Source: Durusdinium trenchii
Lineage: Eukaryota; Sar; Dinophyceae; Suessiales; Symbiodiniaceae
DNA: 64,000 bases
Reading direction: 5' to 3'
Assembly: GCA_963970005.1 (NCBI GenBank)
Contig: CAXAMN010026794.1
Location: forward strand, 388,460 to 452,459
Part shown: positions 1-11,191 of the stretch, in pieces
Layout of the letters: each line of letters starts with the position of its first letter
How positions within the stretch are numbered: position 1 is the first letter of the stretch
Made by a program: the position numbers and the translations under genes
Notes under the pieces: model-generated
Database searches by the model: none
The model's input: only the letters and a program-made list of their open reading frames with translations
What the model was told of the DNA's origin: nothing

Positions 1-1084
1 AGACAGGCGGCTTTCGAGGAGCTTGGTATGCTTGTGGGGCGAATATTGGGTTGGTTTGTTCTCGCCGCCTGAAGAGCGATTCAGTACTGAAATGCGGCCG
101 TTCGCAGGATTCACCAACAAAAGAATCAGTTTGGCTTGAGGTGATGGAACAACACCAGAAAATGTCCAAAAAAGACACATGTCCCCTCATATCCCCTGTC
201 TCCGAACAGGAATTCCTCCAAAAAAACATGAATTTCTGCCTTGTCCTCAGCCGGTTCAATGGCTCTTGACCCGCTCTTGACCCAAATCATGACATGTGTG
301 GCTGATTGATGTTCTAAGTTCTAACGCATCTGCAAAACATAGTAACACAGAGTGGATCAGAGGCGTTCCCAAATATCGATGGAACAATTCCATACAATTC
401 CTATAGATTGCACTCAGTCACATACGTCATGTAGATTCCGAAGATCATTGAAGAGTACTATACCCACTTGAATAGTGATTTTCACATCATGAGTTGCTGC
501 TGACTATATATGTATAAAGATCAGAGTAGGATGTCGAGGTGATAACACGACCAAGACGAGGCAAACGAAGGAAAGAAGTGCACATGGGCGTGTTATCGTG
601 GGTCACATTCCTCTCTGAGCAGCCAAGTCCTTCTATCTATCGTGTGAAATGAACACACTTTCCATGAACATTCTTAAGGGACGAGAACATCGCTATCAGG
701 TTGGAGGCCATCGCTACTAGGTTGGAGGCCATCGCTCTTAGGTTCATCACTATATAGGTAGCCCTTGTTGCGGAAGCTCTGGAGTCTTCAATGTGCGCAG
801 TGGTGCAAGTCCCATGTGCGAAAAGAGCATTGACCCTGAAGCGAAAGGCTCACGCACACAACGTCTAAGCGTGGAAGTATGTTCATGAGAAGAACCTCTA
901 ACGTAAGGAAAAACTCAAATGAAGTGGGCCTAACTGAGCTTCTACAGGCAAACAGGTCTATCAAACAGGTAACCACAGCAAGAACATAACAAAACCGAGA
1001 AACCAACAACCTTCTACCATCCAATCAAACGTAACAGGTACCGTACTCTACCCACACAACCAATTCGCCTACTGGTTCACTGGC
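1..1084. other. non-coding or unresolved DNA
   Basis: I see no supportable exon in this stretch. It holds a short block of a 21-bp minisatellite (about 688-751) that is expanded near 54.8 kb. Since the likely polymerase exon just to the right is on the minus strand, the stretch is probably the intron downstream of that exon. Confidence 0.4.
688..751. repeat. 21-bp minisatellite, short copy
   Basis: About two and a half copies of the unit GGTTGGAGGCCATCGCTA plus three variable bases. The same unit makes a ten-copy array at 54788-55012. Confidence 0.75.
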
Positions 1085-1089
1085 ACATG

Positions 1090-1210
1090 CTCTCTCGCGC
1101 ACGGAGTCCACCGCTCGCTCCAGTCTCTCCACTCGGCGGCCCGGGCGGTCGACGGGTTCGGGAGGTCGAAAGCGGTTGGGCGGGACCAACAAACGCTCCA
1201 GGAAGAACAC
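1090..1210 (-). CDS. probable exon of RNA polymerase I largest subunit
   Basis: Acceptor CCGCAG precedes base 1210 and the frame opens at once with FFLERLLVPPNRFRPP. Pol I largest subunits (POLR1A, yeast Rpa190, plant NRPA1) have a matching FFLD-x-LLVPP-x-(R/K)-(F/Y)RP segment about 300 residues from the N terminus, where the clamp region meets the core. The continuation is rich in Arg and Glu. The exon ends near 1090, where GC and GA donor possibilities overlap, so the right boundary is not fixed. The catalytic core (NADFDGDEM) would lie beyond the left edge of the window. N-terminal exons should lie between 1.3 and 11 kb, but I could not identify the zinc-binding GHxGHI segment. The call rests on one short motif and is tentative. 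Confidence 0.42.
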
Positions 1211-1430
1211 CTGCGGACCACGCGGAGAGTGGTGATCGTCCCGGCGACTCGAAAGCGATCGAAAGGACACCGGATCCGGGTCGATTTCTGTGCCGGATCG
1301 ATCGCGGATCCGAGGAGGAGGAGTGTGGAATTGTTTCTGTGCTAAGTGGAATTGTTTGGGGCCCATCTGCTGTCCAATAGGAGAACTTGACAAGAGAACA
1401 AACAACTGCGACAAAGTCAAGGGCATATTG

Positions 1431-1474
1431 TAATATGTATATATATATATATTATAATATATATAATTATATTT
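1431..1474. repeat. AT-rich microsatellite
   Basis: A near-pure alternating TA tract with small interruptions. Translations across it are low complexity and not genes. Confidence 0.9.
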
Positions 1475-3342
1475 TCTATGCATCTCCGTCTATGTGTCAA
1501 AATCCTGTACCCTTGAAACGGGTAGATTGCACATAAATGCGCATCCATCAAACCTTGGACAAAAACAAGGACCCTGTTGGGGTGGTTAAAATCAAGACCC
1601 AATGGAGCCACAAGTAGATAATACATGCCAAAGGAGGTTGTCTGAAAATGTGCCCTACCTTTCCCTTTTGCAACTTTGTTGCAACATGTGTGGGCCATTG
1701 CGTCAGTGAACATTCGTGTGCAAAGGCATCCACAAATGTGCTGTGGAGAACTGGCAAAGAGCTAACTCCAGACTAGCATAGCTAGTACAGGACATGGGGC
1801 CATTGTCCACGGAAAAGTATTCTAGGCTCGTCCTGTTTATCGTTTCGGTGTTTGTTTTGCTACCATGTTTGTGCTTAGTATAAAACTCGTCGTTGTCTTT
1901 GTGGGGACAAACCTGAGATGAGACAATATGCAGGGTGATCCGTGCAGAGGTGCTACACAGTGTAAGTATAGTTATACATAATTATAGTCCTTCTGCTCGT
2001 TTTACAGTGGATGGTTCATCCTTGCAAAACGAACGTGAACGTTCGATATGTTTCCACATCTTCGTCTTGGACACTCAAAGGTCACATGGCAAACACATGC
2101 AAACACTCTCAACGGTGCTTGGGGCGGCACGTCTGGGCCGACCTCGTTGGCCGCTGGCACCAAGAACCTGGCGGAGCGGCCCAGGCAGGAGCGGCATGAA
2201 GAAGGGTGGTTGGTTTACTGTAGTTTAGTTGTTTTTAAAACAACTCACCTCCCACAAAGGAGAGCTCAATAGGCGTTCTTGGCCAATAGTGGGGTACCTT
2301 AAAAAACCATGCAACACCAGATTGAAACGTTGTTTTGGACACTGAACAAAGGACTTGGTGGCCTGTAAAAGAACTAGAAGGGGCAGTGGACACATGACCA
2401 AGATTGGACTGCCAAAGTTGGTGAACTTGCCGCTTGCTGGTTAAAAAGGGCTTCCATCCCGACCTGCTTGTGGAAACAAAAGCTGTGGTCCGGAGAGCTT
2501 ATTGAGTCCAACTAGTCACATGTTTGTTGAAGATGTCTTCAAATCCATTGTGCCAAGACGCGCCAAGATTCTAAGGTTTCCTCAGCATCGAACAAGTTGT
2601 ATATCTCTTACTAACACTAGCTCCTTTCTTGAATCCGCAAACCGCAATGGGCAGTCTATTGGTGCATGTCCCTTCTTCTCGTAGCCTTTAGGGCGAATGC
2701 TGTCAGAATTCGGGCGATCCTAAAGCCGGCGCTCTATTTTTTGAAACGGGCTGAAACTAAGCTACCGGAATCTTGGAGTTGCCATGCCCGATTTCTATCA
2801 AACAAGTGGCCCAGCTTTCATGGTCCAACATTGTGTCTTCGCGAAAAAGGAACCACTGTTCTTCATATTGCCTGTACTGGATCCTGGTGGCCCTATGTAG
2901 TGTTGCTTTCGCTTGCCTAGGGCCCCTTGAAACATGTGCAACACTGGAGCACATCATTTCCTGTAACACCTGCAGTTGCACCTCGATATCGGTGTGCAGT
3001 GTTGGGTAATAGTAATGATACCCATTTAAAAAACATTGACAAGCCATCAACTCACTGCTTGAACATGTTCAATGAATATGTGACCTTTTCATACCTCTTT
3101 TTTTCCTATCTTCTCAACAAATCTCACAGTTACTGGTAGTTTTGATAGCAAAGGCATGAACATGTTGACTTCTTAGGTATAGACAACACCTGAACCGGAA
3201 CCCACAGAAAGTGCACTTCTGCTTGTGAAAGGATAGCCGGATGGGTTAGGTTCACCTCTGTTCGATGGACCATTCCAATTAGTTTTGATAGCAAAGGCAT
3301 GAAAGTATTGACATTGGGACCATATGCTCTATTGGGTATACT

Positions 3343-3363
3343 TAATATATATATATATATATA
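3343..3363. repeat. (TA)n microsatellite
   Basis: About ten TA units, followed by a degenerate TATATG/TACATA tract to about 3389. Confidence 0.9.
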
Positions 3364-6300
3364 CCTATATGTGTATATTACATATATACATTGCGAGAGT
3401 AGCTCAAACACTAAACACAACAAACAATTTGGTGTCATTCTATGTGCTTCTGCGTTGTTTGTTTGTCACTTCTGCGTCATTTTTTTTTGACTCATGTTTT
3501 CTGTTGCGAACTTGCTGCATCTGTCTGCGTCAAAAAAGGCATTTGAGGGTCCAGGTATGCATATACGTAGTAGATGGTCAGTACTCAGAGCTCCATTCAA
3601 GAGGTGATGATGATAGGAGACCATGTCGAGGTCATCATGGGGTATCTGAGCAGCAGAAAGAGACCAACAACTTCTGGATGTCTTCAATTTACAGCAGTAA
3701 CACGGGCACTCTAAACCCTTCTGCACCGCAAACAGAAGCTTGGACCATGAGTCCCGCGCTAGGGTCTGTGTGGGTCCGCGTACGGTCGAGGTCTCCTCGC
3801 CACGCACTTCCTTTGTACAAACGTGCGAGTTCTTCACTCGCCGGGCTCAACCAACGAACCACCGACCTCTCCGATCCACCGATCCGCCAATGGGCGATCC
3901 CTTCGCCCGATCCGCCGATGGGTGCTGGGATGCTCGGAGTATGCGTGGAGCGAAGGAGTCGCTGTGGAGAAACTCGAAGAAGTGCCAAGATCGTTTGTCT
4001 GGTCGTTGTCTGCGTAGCTGTGGAGTTAGAGTTGTAACAGAAGATCGACGTCAAACACTTGATATCGACGTGAAGCACTTGCAGGATTAGAGTTGTGCCA
4101 ACTGCTTGAACAACAGAAGGTCACTGCAAATGATCTGGAAAGCGTGCGCTGTGGAACCTCCTAACGAGGGCACTGGATTGTCTATCAAGCAAACATGGGC
4201 TCCCATCACAGGGATCAATATCTTCCGTCAACTATATATTCTGGAATCCTTGTCTGCACCATTGGCTTGGTCAAAAGAAGCTAGCACCAACAAGCCAACC
4301 TGTGGTTCTTCATCATGATTGCCCAAATTGGTACTGCCTGGGAATGATTTGATTTTGATTGAAGCACATCGTCACAACTGTCTAGTGGATTGGTTCCTGA
4401 GCCCTGAAATGCGCACCCGGCCCCCAGCTCTTCACTGTAGCGCCGGCAAAGCTTTGATTCTTCAGAGGTCTGACTGCAAGCCCCTTAGTGGAGGAGAAGC
4501 ATGGCAATAGTTGTGTGTTGAAAACTTTGACTTGAGTTGGCCAGCATAACTTTTGATTGTTGGGCACCTATCAACAGGATTATTATTTCAACCTTGCAAG
4601 GGATGTTTCTTACATGTTCTTACCATACTTCTGGGCCTTTTGACTTGAGACGTTTTCAGCCATACCCGCTGCAGGCGGGTGGGCTTGAACCCCCCACTCT
4701 GGCGTCGGTCCACGAAAAGAACCGCTGCCGGGGGAAAACAGTGGTGCTTCAGTCGGAGCAAAGCTTTTCACCGCGACTGGATGCTTAAAAGAGAACAAAT
4801 AGGTGGGTAGATCCTTCCTCTAGTGCTTGATGCTTTGGACAGTTATATACTATATACTAGTGGCAACCACGGGCTTCAACCTAATTGAACAAGTGAGAAC
4901 CGGCTTTGTGGTCCAGACTCACCAAAAATGAAACCACAACTAACTAGTTTGGATGCATCGTTTGAATCAAACACTGATAGATCAGCAAATGGCTGCGCGT
5001 GATGTAAGTTGAATCCGATCATGTGGCCCATGGCCTCCAACTGCTAGGCCAACAGAACGCAAAGACCCGATGCTCTTTGCCCAAAAACATGTCAAAACCA
5101 TCATTGAAGTCTCGTGTTCTTCGCTCGCCGTTTGGGTGGTTTCAGAACCTTTCAATGCCGTTCTTGTATGAGTGCCTGGTCACTGCCGCGTGAACCCAGT
5201 CACCCCGTCAGTCCTGACGTTCCCTGCGCGTGCGCCGTTGGGACCGAGTGGCGTCGCGCCATCCTCATAGGACCTTCACCTGAATTCAGGAACGGTGGAA
5301 AAGAGGGATGTCCGTGTTCTTTTCGGATGGTTCAAACAAACAAGGTTCTCCTGGGAGAAACATCATCTTAGGATGTTGTTATGATTTGTCCGCTGGAACA
5401 ATAGGACAATTGCCCAAAGACATGTTGATTTGTCCTTTAGACATTGTCTGTCCCCCTAAAAAATACACCGGAACCCTGGTCACATCAAACAACAAGTTGA
5501 GGGCAGGCTTGGACAGATTCACATTGAATACTGCGACAGTGGCATGTATATCTGCGTGGGTCACCAACTTCACTCTGTCCTGGCCGAAATAACCCACAAT
5601 CATGAGATGTCAAAGTGTCCCTTCGATTCAAGACTGGCATGTCACATCTACGGCTATAGCCATAGCCATCCACAGATCTAGACGCATAATATCTGGAGCC
5701 ATGTGCCAGGCCTTGCTCTATGTCAAACCGAGGATCTACCACAACCAGGCCTTGCAGATATGCTCCCCCTCTCCAGGCATGTGTATATATAGTATATTAT
5801 AGTATATTACATACACAGGATCTTGCCCTGATACTTCCAAACAACCCTCAACTTCAGTGGTCTCGTCATCCATCGCTCGTCCGCCGCTCGGAACCGGCAC
5901 CATGTCCCTCCGTGGGACGAGGCCGAGACGGCCGCCCGAGGCACTAAGGACTGGTAGGCGGAGGTGAGGCCCAAGATCGATCCAATGGACAAGCTCAAGA
6001 TGCCCATACTGAATTGGAAGGACCACCTTCAGATTTCGGTGCAGAGGTCCACATGCAGAGCTCCACAAGTTTGGGATGGTTAAGGAACACGTCCGTTCCA
6101 AAGACAGACTGTGCTGGATGGTGGGAATGTGATGAACATGTGTGTGTGTGTGTGTTCACCGATGAAGCCACCCGTAGGCTCAGCCACATCGCTTGGAAGC
6201 CAGTGTGTTTTCTTCACGTGTGTGCACCCACCCGGACGTTGAAAGTTCCTTCAAGGGGAGGATAGAGGCTTTCGCAGTTCCCTGGTGGGTACAGTATGGC

Positions 6301-7152
6301 TTTGAACTTGACAGTGTCCGGATACTAATGGGGGGTCGAACGAGATCCGGACGAAAGGTGGGGTGGCACCGCACAGTGCAACGAACCAAACAAAGTCCGA
6401 AAGAAGAACACTCTTGTCTCACAGTCACAAAAAACAAACATGACCCCTGCCAGTCAGGAGGGATTGATTCAAAAATGATTGTCCTGTTCCAGGCGGAGGC
6501 TATGTTAGTTTCGGGCAGGGTCTAGATGAAAGCGAGGAAACATGTGGATCAGCGGTTTGAATACTGCCGCTTTTCTCTGGGCTTTGACCAATTGCGTCAA
6601 CATGACTCACCCCCCTTGCCTGCAAGAATCTGGGATACAGTGCAGGATCAAGAAGGTTCTATTGCAATCGAAAAAATACACAACTATGTTAACATATGTC
6701 AAATTGATCGAGGAAAATATGTCAAGCATGCTGAGTCTATGCTGCCAACAAATCTGCGCTGTGTCTAAGTCGTGGTTCATCTCCCAGGTGGAAACTGACG
6801 ACATCAGCCCCCCGTAGTCAAAGAGTCTCGAGCATTCTTTCAACTTCCTGCCTTCAGTGGACACTTCACGTCCACGAATTCGGATAGATCGAGTTGCACA
6901 TCGATTTGACTTGCGATCATGACATGTTCAATTCAGAATTGAACAACTATATGCACTACAAACTCCATACCTTCCATCCCATGTTCTTCCTCGTCCCGTA
7001 CCCCATCGGGACCTCTGACCGGTCCACCGTCCAAGGCGCGGGTAGTGATCTCTCACAGGGCCTGCGACGCTGGGGGGCGACCACGCAAGGCTTTTGGAGC
7101 TGAGAAGATGGTGAGACCAGGACAGCGCGGGCAACCCGGCCTGCTATTTCGC

Positions 7153-7256
7153 GACCAGCCGGCCGGCCGGCTGGCCAAATAGCGGCCGGCCGGCCGGCTG
7201 GCCATAGCGGCCGGCCGGCCGGCCGGCCAAGTAGTAGTAGTAGTAGTAGTAGTAGT
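7153..7256. repeat. GGCC-palindromic repeat and (TAG)n at gap edge
   Basis: Three blocks built from self-complementary GGCC units, each spaced by a short AT-bearing linker, then eight or nine TAG triplets running into the gap. The palindromes can fold on themselves, which explains the assembly break. Frames across it give Gly-Arg-Pro-Ala repeats with no coding value. Confidence 0.85.
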
Positions 7257-7656
7257 NNNNNNNNNNNNNNNNNNNNNNNNNNNNNNNNNNNNNNNNNNNN
7301 NNNNNNNNNNNNNNNNNNNNNNNNNNNNNNNNNNNNNNNNNNNNNNNNNNNNNNNNNNNNNNNNNNNNNNNNNNNNNNNNNNNNNNNNNNNNNNNNNNNN
7401 NNNNNNNNNNNNNNNNNNNNNNNNNNNNNNNNNNNNNNNNNNNNNNNNNNNNNNNNNNNNNNNNNNNNNNNNNNNNNNNNNNNNNNNNNNNNNNNNNNNN
7501 NNNNNNNNNNNNNNNNNNNNNNNNNNNNNNNNNNNNNNNNNNNNNNNNNNNNNNNNNNNNNNNNNNNNNNNNNNNNNNNNNNNNNNNNNNNNNNNNNNNN
7601 NNNNNNNNNNNNNNNNNNNNNNNNNNNNNNNNNNNNNNNNNNNNNNNNNNNNNNNN
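7257..7656. other. assembly gap, 400 N
   Basis: Exactly 400 undetermined bases, probably a placeholder length. The same GGCC-rich palindromic repeat lies on both sides. Confidence 0.98.
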
Positions 7657-7662
7657 CCGTGG

Positions 7663-7743
7663 ATCTTGGCCGGCCGGCCGGCCGGCCAGCTGGACCGTGG
7701 TTCTTGGCCGGCCGGCCGGCCGGCCGGCTGGCTGGCTGGCTGA
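7663..7743. repeat. GGCC-palindromic repeat, right edge of gap
   Basis: Mirror of the left edge: GGCC-rich palindromes, two blocks each preceded by CCGTGG(A/T)TCTTGGCC, ending in a short GGCT run. Confidence 0.85.
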
Positions 7744-8476
7744 TCGAGAAATAGCGGGCCGCGATAAGCTCGCAATGGAGACCAGAGCAACATGTTTGGT
7801 TCATGGGGTTGAAATATTGAAATAACTCTTCAAAACATACGTGGAAGTGATGCACCAAACAAACTGACATATACGTGGCAGCGTGCAAGGTAAAACGATC
7901 CTTTCATGGAAGCGCGTGCTCTGAAAGACTTGTGGGGTTCCTGAAGTAGACTTGCCCTGAAAGACTTGTGGGTGAATTCCAGCACAACGGAAGAATACAC
8001 TGAAGGGATGGTTGACTGTAGGAAACGGCCGGTAGTATTGCTCCAAACTTTAAACGAGCAAGGTCTGTGGGTTTCATCAGTTTCTATACGCTGCGGAAAA
8101 TTAACATGGAACCTGAAAAGCACCCCACATCCAAGAATCACTCACAGTTCATACAGTTTTAGGGTACATCTGGACATATTACATATAGCTATCCCACCCA
8201 GGGAGTCTTCCCGGTGGATATGTTCAACTCAAAAAGAAGCCTATAGCTTCACTAAACGCGAGGTTGACTTTGCGAAGCAAACCTCCTGGCCCCTCACCTT
8301 GGCATTCTTCAGTGGAAACATCCTTGGCCCTCCACTTTCCAATGTTAGAGCGGTTTTGTGACTCGGAGCCTGACTCGGGTTGAGTAAGGCACGCACCCAG
8401 CTCACCATCTGCACGTCCTAGCTCCCACATGACCAAATGTGACTCATGTATACTCATGTGACCCACACACCGTATA

Positions 8477-8492
8477 CAGTGGTTTCAGAGTA
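8477..8492 (+). repeat. solitary terminal inverted-repeat end
   Basis: CAGTGGTTTCAGAGTA preceded by TATA is identical to the first 16 bases of the terminal inverted repeat of the small element at 53168-53271. No matching opposite end was found nearby, so this is a remnant or a truncated copy. Confidence 0.55.
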
Positions 8493-8502
8493 TCCCAGAA
8501 CT

Positions 8503-8671
8503 TCCAACGTCGAAGTTTAACTTAGCCAATGAGAAACGTCGAAGTTAAACTTGTACACCTCAGTGCGTCTAAGTTTTACTCATGTTAGTTGTCTTAAACA
8601 GAACAGACTCCGCAGAACGACAAAGTTTAACCTGGTTAAACATAGACAGAAACAACGTCGAAGTTAAACTG
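8503..8671. repeat. short dispersed repeat, AACGTCGAAGTTAAACT type
   Basis: Four or five diverged copies of a 17-base word close to AACGTCGAAGTTAAACT, at roughly 26 to 80-bp spacing. No function is evident. Confidence 0.5.
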
Positions 8672-9915
8672 AGCCTTTGAAGATTAGGGGTGTAATCTCA
8701 CCATCCCCGAAACGATCAGATATAAACCACCAGAAACACCTGTGTACCAGCTCTACTCACTCTCTACTCACTCTCTCCGTCGACCCCCAGAAACCCCACC
8801 CGACCCATACCGACCCGTCTCGGTCCCCCACTCGGTCCGTGGAGCCCGGGTGGACCACCGGTGCCGCCCGTCTCGGCGCGCGTGGAGCTGTGCAGCACGG
8901 TGCTGGTCCAGCCTGACACGGAGCCCTGCGACGTCGTTCGGAACCGAGGAACCGAGGAGGACAACGGCATGCCGTGAAACGACGAGGAGAACGGCAGGTG
9001 GGTCATGTTTTCATGTGGCTTCATGTTTGTGCTGGAAGGCTTCGTTAAGGGTTTGTGCTTTTGGGCTATGTCTGCTTCCATTCATCGATTTCATGTAACG
9101 AACCCGGCGGGATGTTTGTGTTGAATTTGTCAGGGATGTTTTATTCTAGCATGTTGTAGCCTATATGATAGCTATAGCATTTAGTACAGGTGAAAGCTGC
9201 AGGGAAAATCCTTGATCCCTAAAGCACATCCCTTGCAACAAAACCATACCTGTGGAGCACAGTATTGAGAGTGGTTTGACAAAAGGTTTTCCATTCCCAT
9301 CCCATCCCCTTGACGGAGCCGTTGATATCACCATCTCGCACCATATGACAGTCCCTCACTTTGGTAGGACACCGCTTGGCTTTCTCCGTTTTGGTATGCC
9401 ACCAGTCTGGTTGTTGGGTTAAACGGTTAAACATGGTTAAACCATATCCTGAGCGCTTGGGTCTTCTTGGCCAATCGTGGGACACCGCTTGGCTGTTGAA
9501 GAAGTGGCCCTCCATTGCCGTCCAGCATTGATCTTGCATCGAGTGACCACTGTCAGGCTCTTCGATCTGCATGCAAATGTCCTGAAACACAGCAAACCCC
9601 AGAATCAAGTCTCTGTATGTCCACGTCAAGCATGGTACTGTTGCAAAAATGCAGCTGTTGCATTCAACATGTTTTGAATGCTTGTGTGGGATCTCTTGTC
9701 TTAGACTTGAAACAAGATCTGCAGGGATTGTAAGGCTTCAACCTTCCGATGTATCTCACATCTACGTTCAACCTCAAAGCAAACACAAAAAAGGCATGCC
9801 TGGCCCTACTTACCTTACTTATTCCTTACTTCGTGTTCATACGTATGTTTCCATGTGTGTTCCGGTCTTCCAACGTCACCGGTTCCCGGGGGTCCTCCTG
9901 GGCCTCCAGCACCAG

Positions 9916-10034
9916 GTTTGGGACCTCCGTGAGCGATGTGGCGCTGGGCGCCGGAGAGAGCGTGGGCGAGCTGCGCTGCGAGTTGCGTGGGGACCACGTC
10001 GGCGAGGCCAAGGGGGAGTTCAAGAGCCTCCCAG
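9916..10034 (+). CDS. possible exon, unknown product
   Basis: A pyrimidine-rich stretch and CCAG precede base 9916, and CCCAG|GTGCGC ends the island at 10034: good acceptor and donor for the plus strand. The enclosed frame reads about 39 residues beginning FGTSVSDVALGAGESVGEL, acidic and balanced, reminiscent of a beta-sandwich strand pattern but not diagnostic. The minus strand is also open in three frames, and every recognised gene here is on the minus strand, so the strand choice is uncertain. Confidence 0.3.
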
Positions 10035-11004
10035 GTGCGCAGATGCGCAGGGTAGAGGAAGGAGAGGCTGAAGGTGGAGACGTGGGCGGTTGACTGACCT
10101 GTGATGACATGGACTCTTTTTGTGGTCCTTATCGAACATCCCGTGAAATGGATGAGAATGAGAAGCTTGTGCGTTTGCAAAGGGCTGCAAAAGAAAGGGC
10201 TGCAAAAGCACTCGACTTGGATCTGGGCGCCAGCCGAGTGGTCAGTCAACATGTCCTGCATATAATATAATGCAGAATGTTGCGGTGGAATTTATGGTAG
10301 GAATATGGTAGGCATCAGACCAACAAATGATCCAATGTGAAACCTGCAAGCACACTTTGAGATCTCAGCAATGGACAATCTAACCAAGCGTTTTTCGAGT
10401 GTTTGATTCAAAATTCCACACACAAATGGAGTCCCCTCAAGCTAAAAAGAACCACATACACATCGACATGGAAGAATAATGCCATTTCACTCTTCACTCC
10501 CAGCACCTTTAACCTTAAGTCTAGAAGATGCAGACCGTATATCGCGTATATGACCGTCCTCCTGCCCCAGTAGACTACCTTTCCACCGGAGAAGAAAAAG
10601 AGTTCCCACGCCTCTCCCGCTTGGAGCTGCCCAGACCCGGGATGTGCAGGGGCGCCCCGTCGATCTTCCCATGCGCCGCCCGGTGCCTCGGAGTCGCACG
10701 CCATCGCCCAAGAGAGCGATTCACGCCCAACATCCACTGTACGTGACCCGTCACATCATGTCACTATATGTAACTATTCCTTGTATTCCTCCCAAAATGT
10801 GAAGGTGGTTTCTTGGTGTCAACTGGTCATGGTCAAATCCAAGCATATGATGCTTCTTGAATGGAGGTTTGGACCTGGGTGGTAAGATAGAAAGATATAG
10901 CAAGCGGGTACCTGGAGTCTCAAAGTACCACAGAAATCTGGGTACACGTATGTGTTTGTATAGGGTCATGTCCCATTTTCTAAGGTACTTTGGAAGGGGC
11001 CAGG
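10035..11004. other. intergenic or unresolved, with one GC island
   Basis: A GC-rich island at about 10.60-10.72 kb may be an exon. The plus strand reads RRPVPRSRTPSPKRA, with Ser-Pro/Thr-Pro sites, while the minus strand is open in two frames. No product can be named. The transporter gene's 3' end lies immediately to the right on the minus strand. Confidence 0.35.
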
Positions 11005-11191
11005 TCATTTTCTTTGACGTAACCCTTGCGATCGGATGCAGTCTGAGTCCGAACCTCCTTCCTGGTCACCGTTGGCTCGTCCGACATCCGTCGTCCTGAT
11101 GTCTTCCTGGCGCCTGAGGATGAGGATCATGACCATGGGCATGATGAAGGTCCAAAGTACCGAGCCGAATCCCGTGGCAATGCCAACAATC
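11005..11191 (-). CDS. amino-acid transporter, last exon
   Basis: Starts after CCTCAG at 11191 with a single G that completes a Gly codon from the exon at 11756-11826. The frame gives IVGIATGFGSVLWTFIMPMV, the last membrane helices of the Aa_trans fold, then a hydrophilic tail of about 37 residues rich in Asp, Glu and Arg, and TGA at 11005. The tail would face the cytosol. No polyadenylation signal is recognisable. Confidence 0.75.

Larger units (their letters stand above)
1475..9915. other. mostly non-coding, with unresolved GC-rich islands
   Basis: GC-rich islands occur at about 2.11-2.20, 3.74-4.02, 5.87-6.06 and 8.78-9.01 kb. In this genome such islands usually mark exons. Here two or three frames are open on both strands and no family could be recognised, so I leave strand and product undecided. 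The plus strand at 5.96-6.05 kb reads KIDPMDKLKMPILNWKDHLQ, which looks protein-like, but a stop interrupts the frame just upstream. Between the islands lie AT tracts, an assembly gap and repeats. Confidence 0.4.

Noticed and set aside
3324-4037. 237-codon plus ORF
   Set aside because: Its first third is a TA microsatellite translation and the rest overlaps open frames on both strands. No motif seen.
4660-4725. tRNA-like T-arm on the minus strand (GGTTCAAGCCC)
   Set aside because: The T stem is imperfect and no acceptor, D or anticodon arm could be paired with it.
5736-6101. Minus-strand reading QYGHLELVHW as a Pol I GHxGHI zinc segment
   Set aside because: Lacks the Cys pairs and the second Gly-His. 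The plus strand reads more like protein there.
6956-7888. Long minus-strand ORF of over 300 codons across the gap
   Set aside because: Most of it is the 400 N and the GGCC repeat, and the rest is low complexity.
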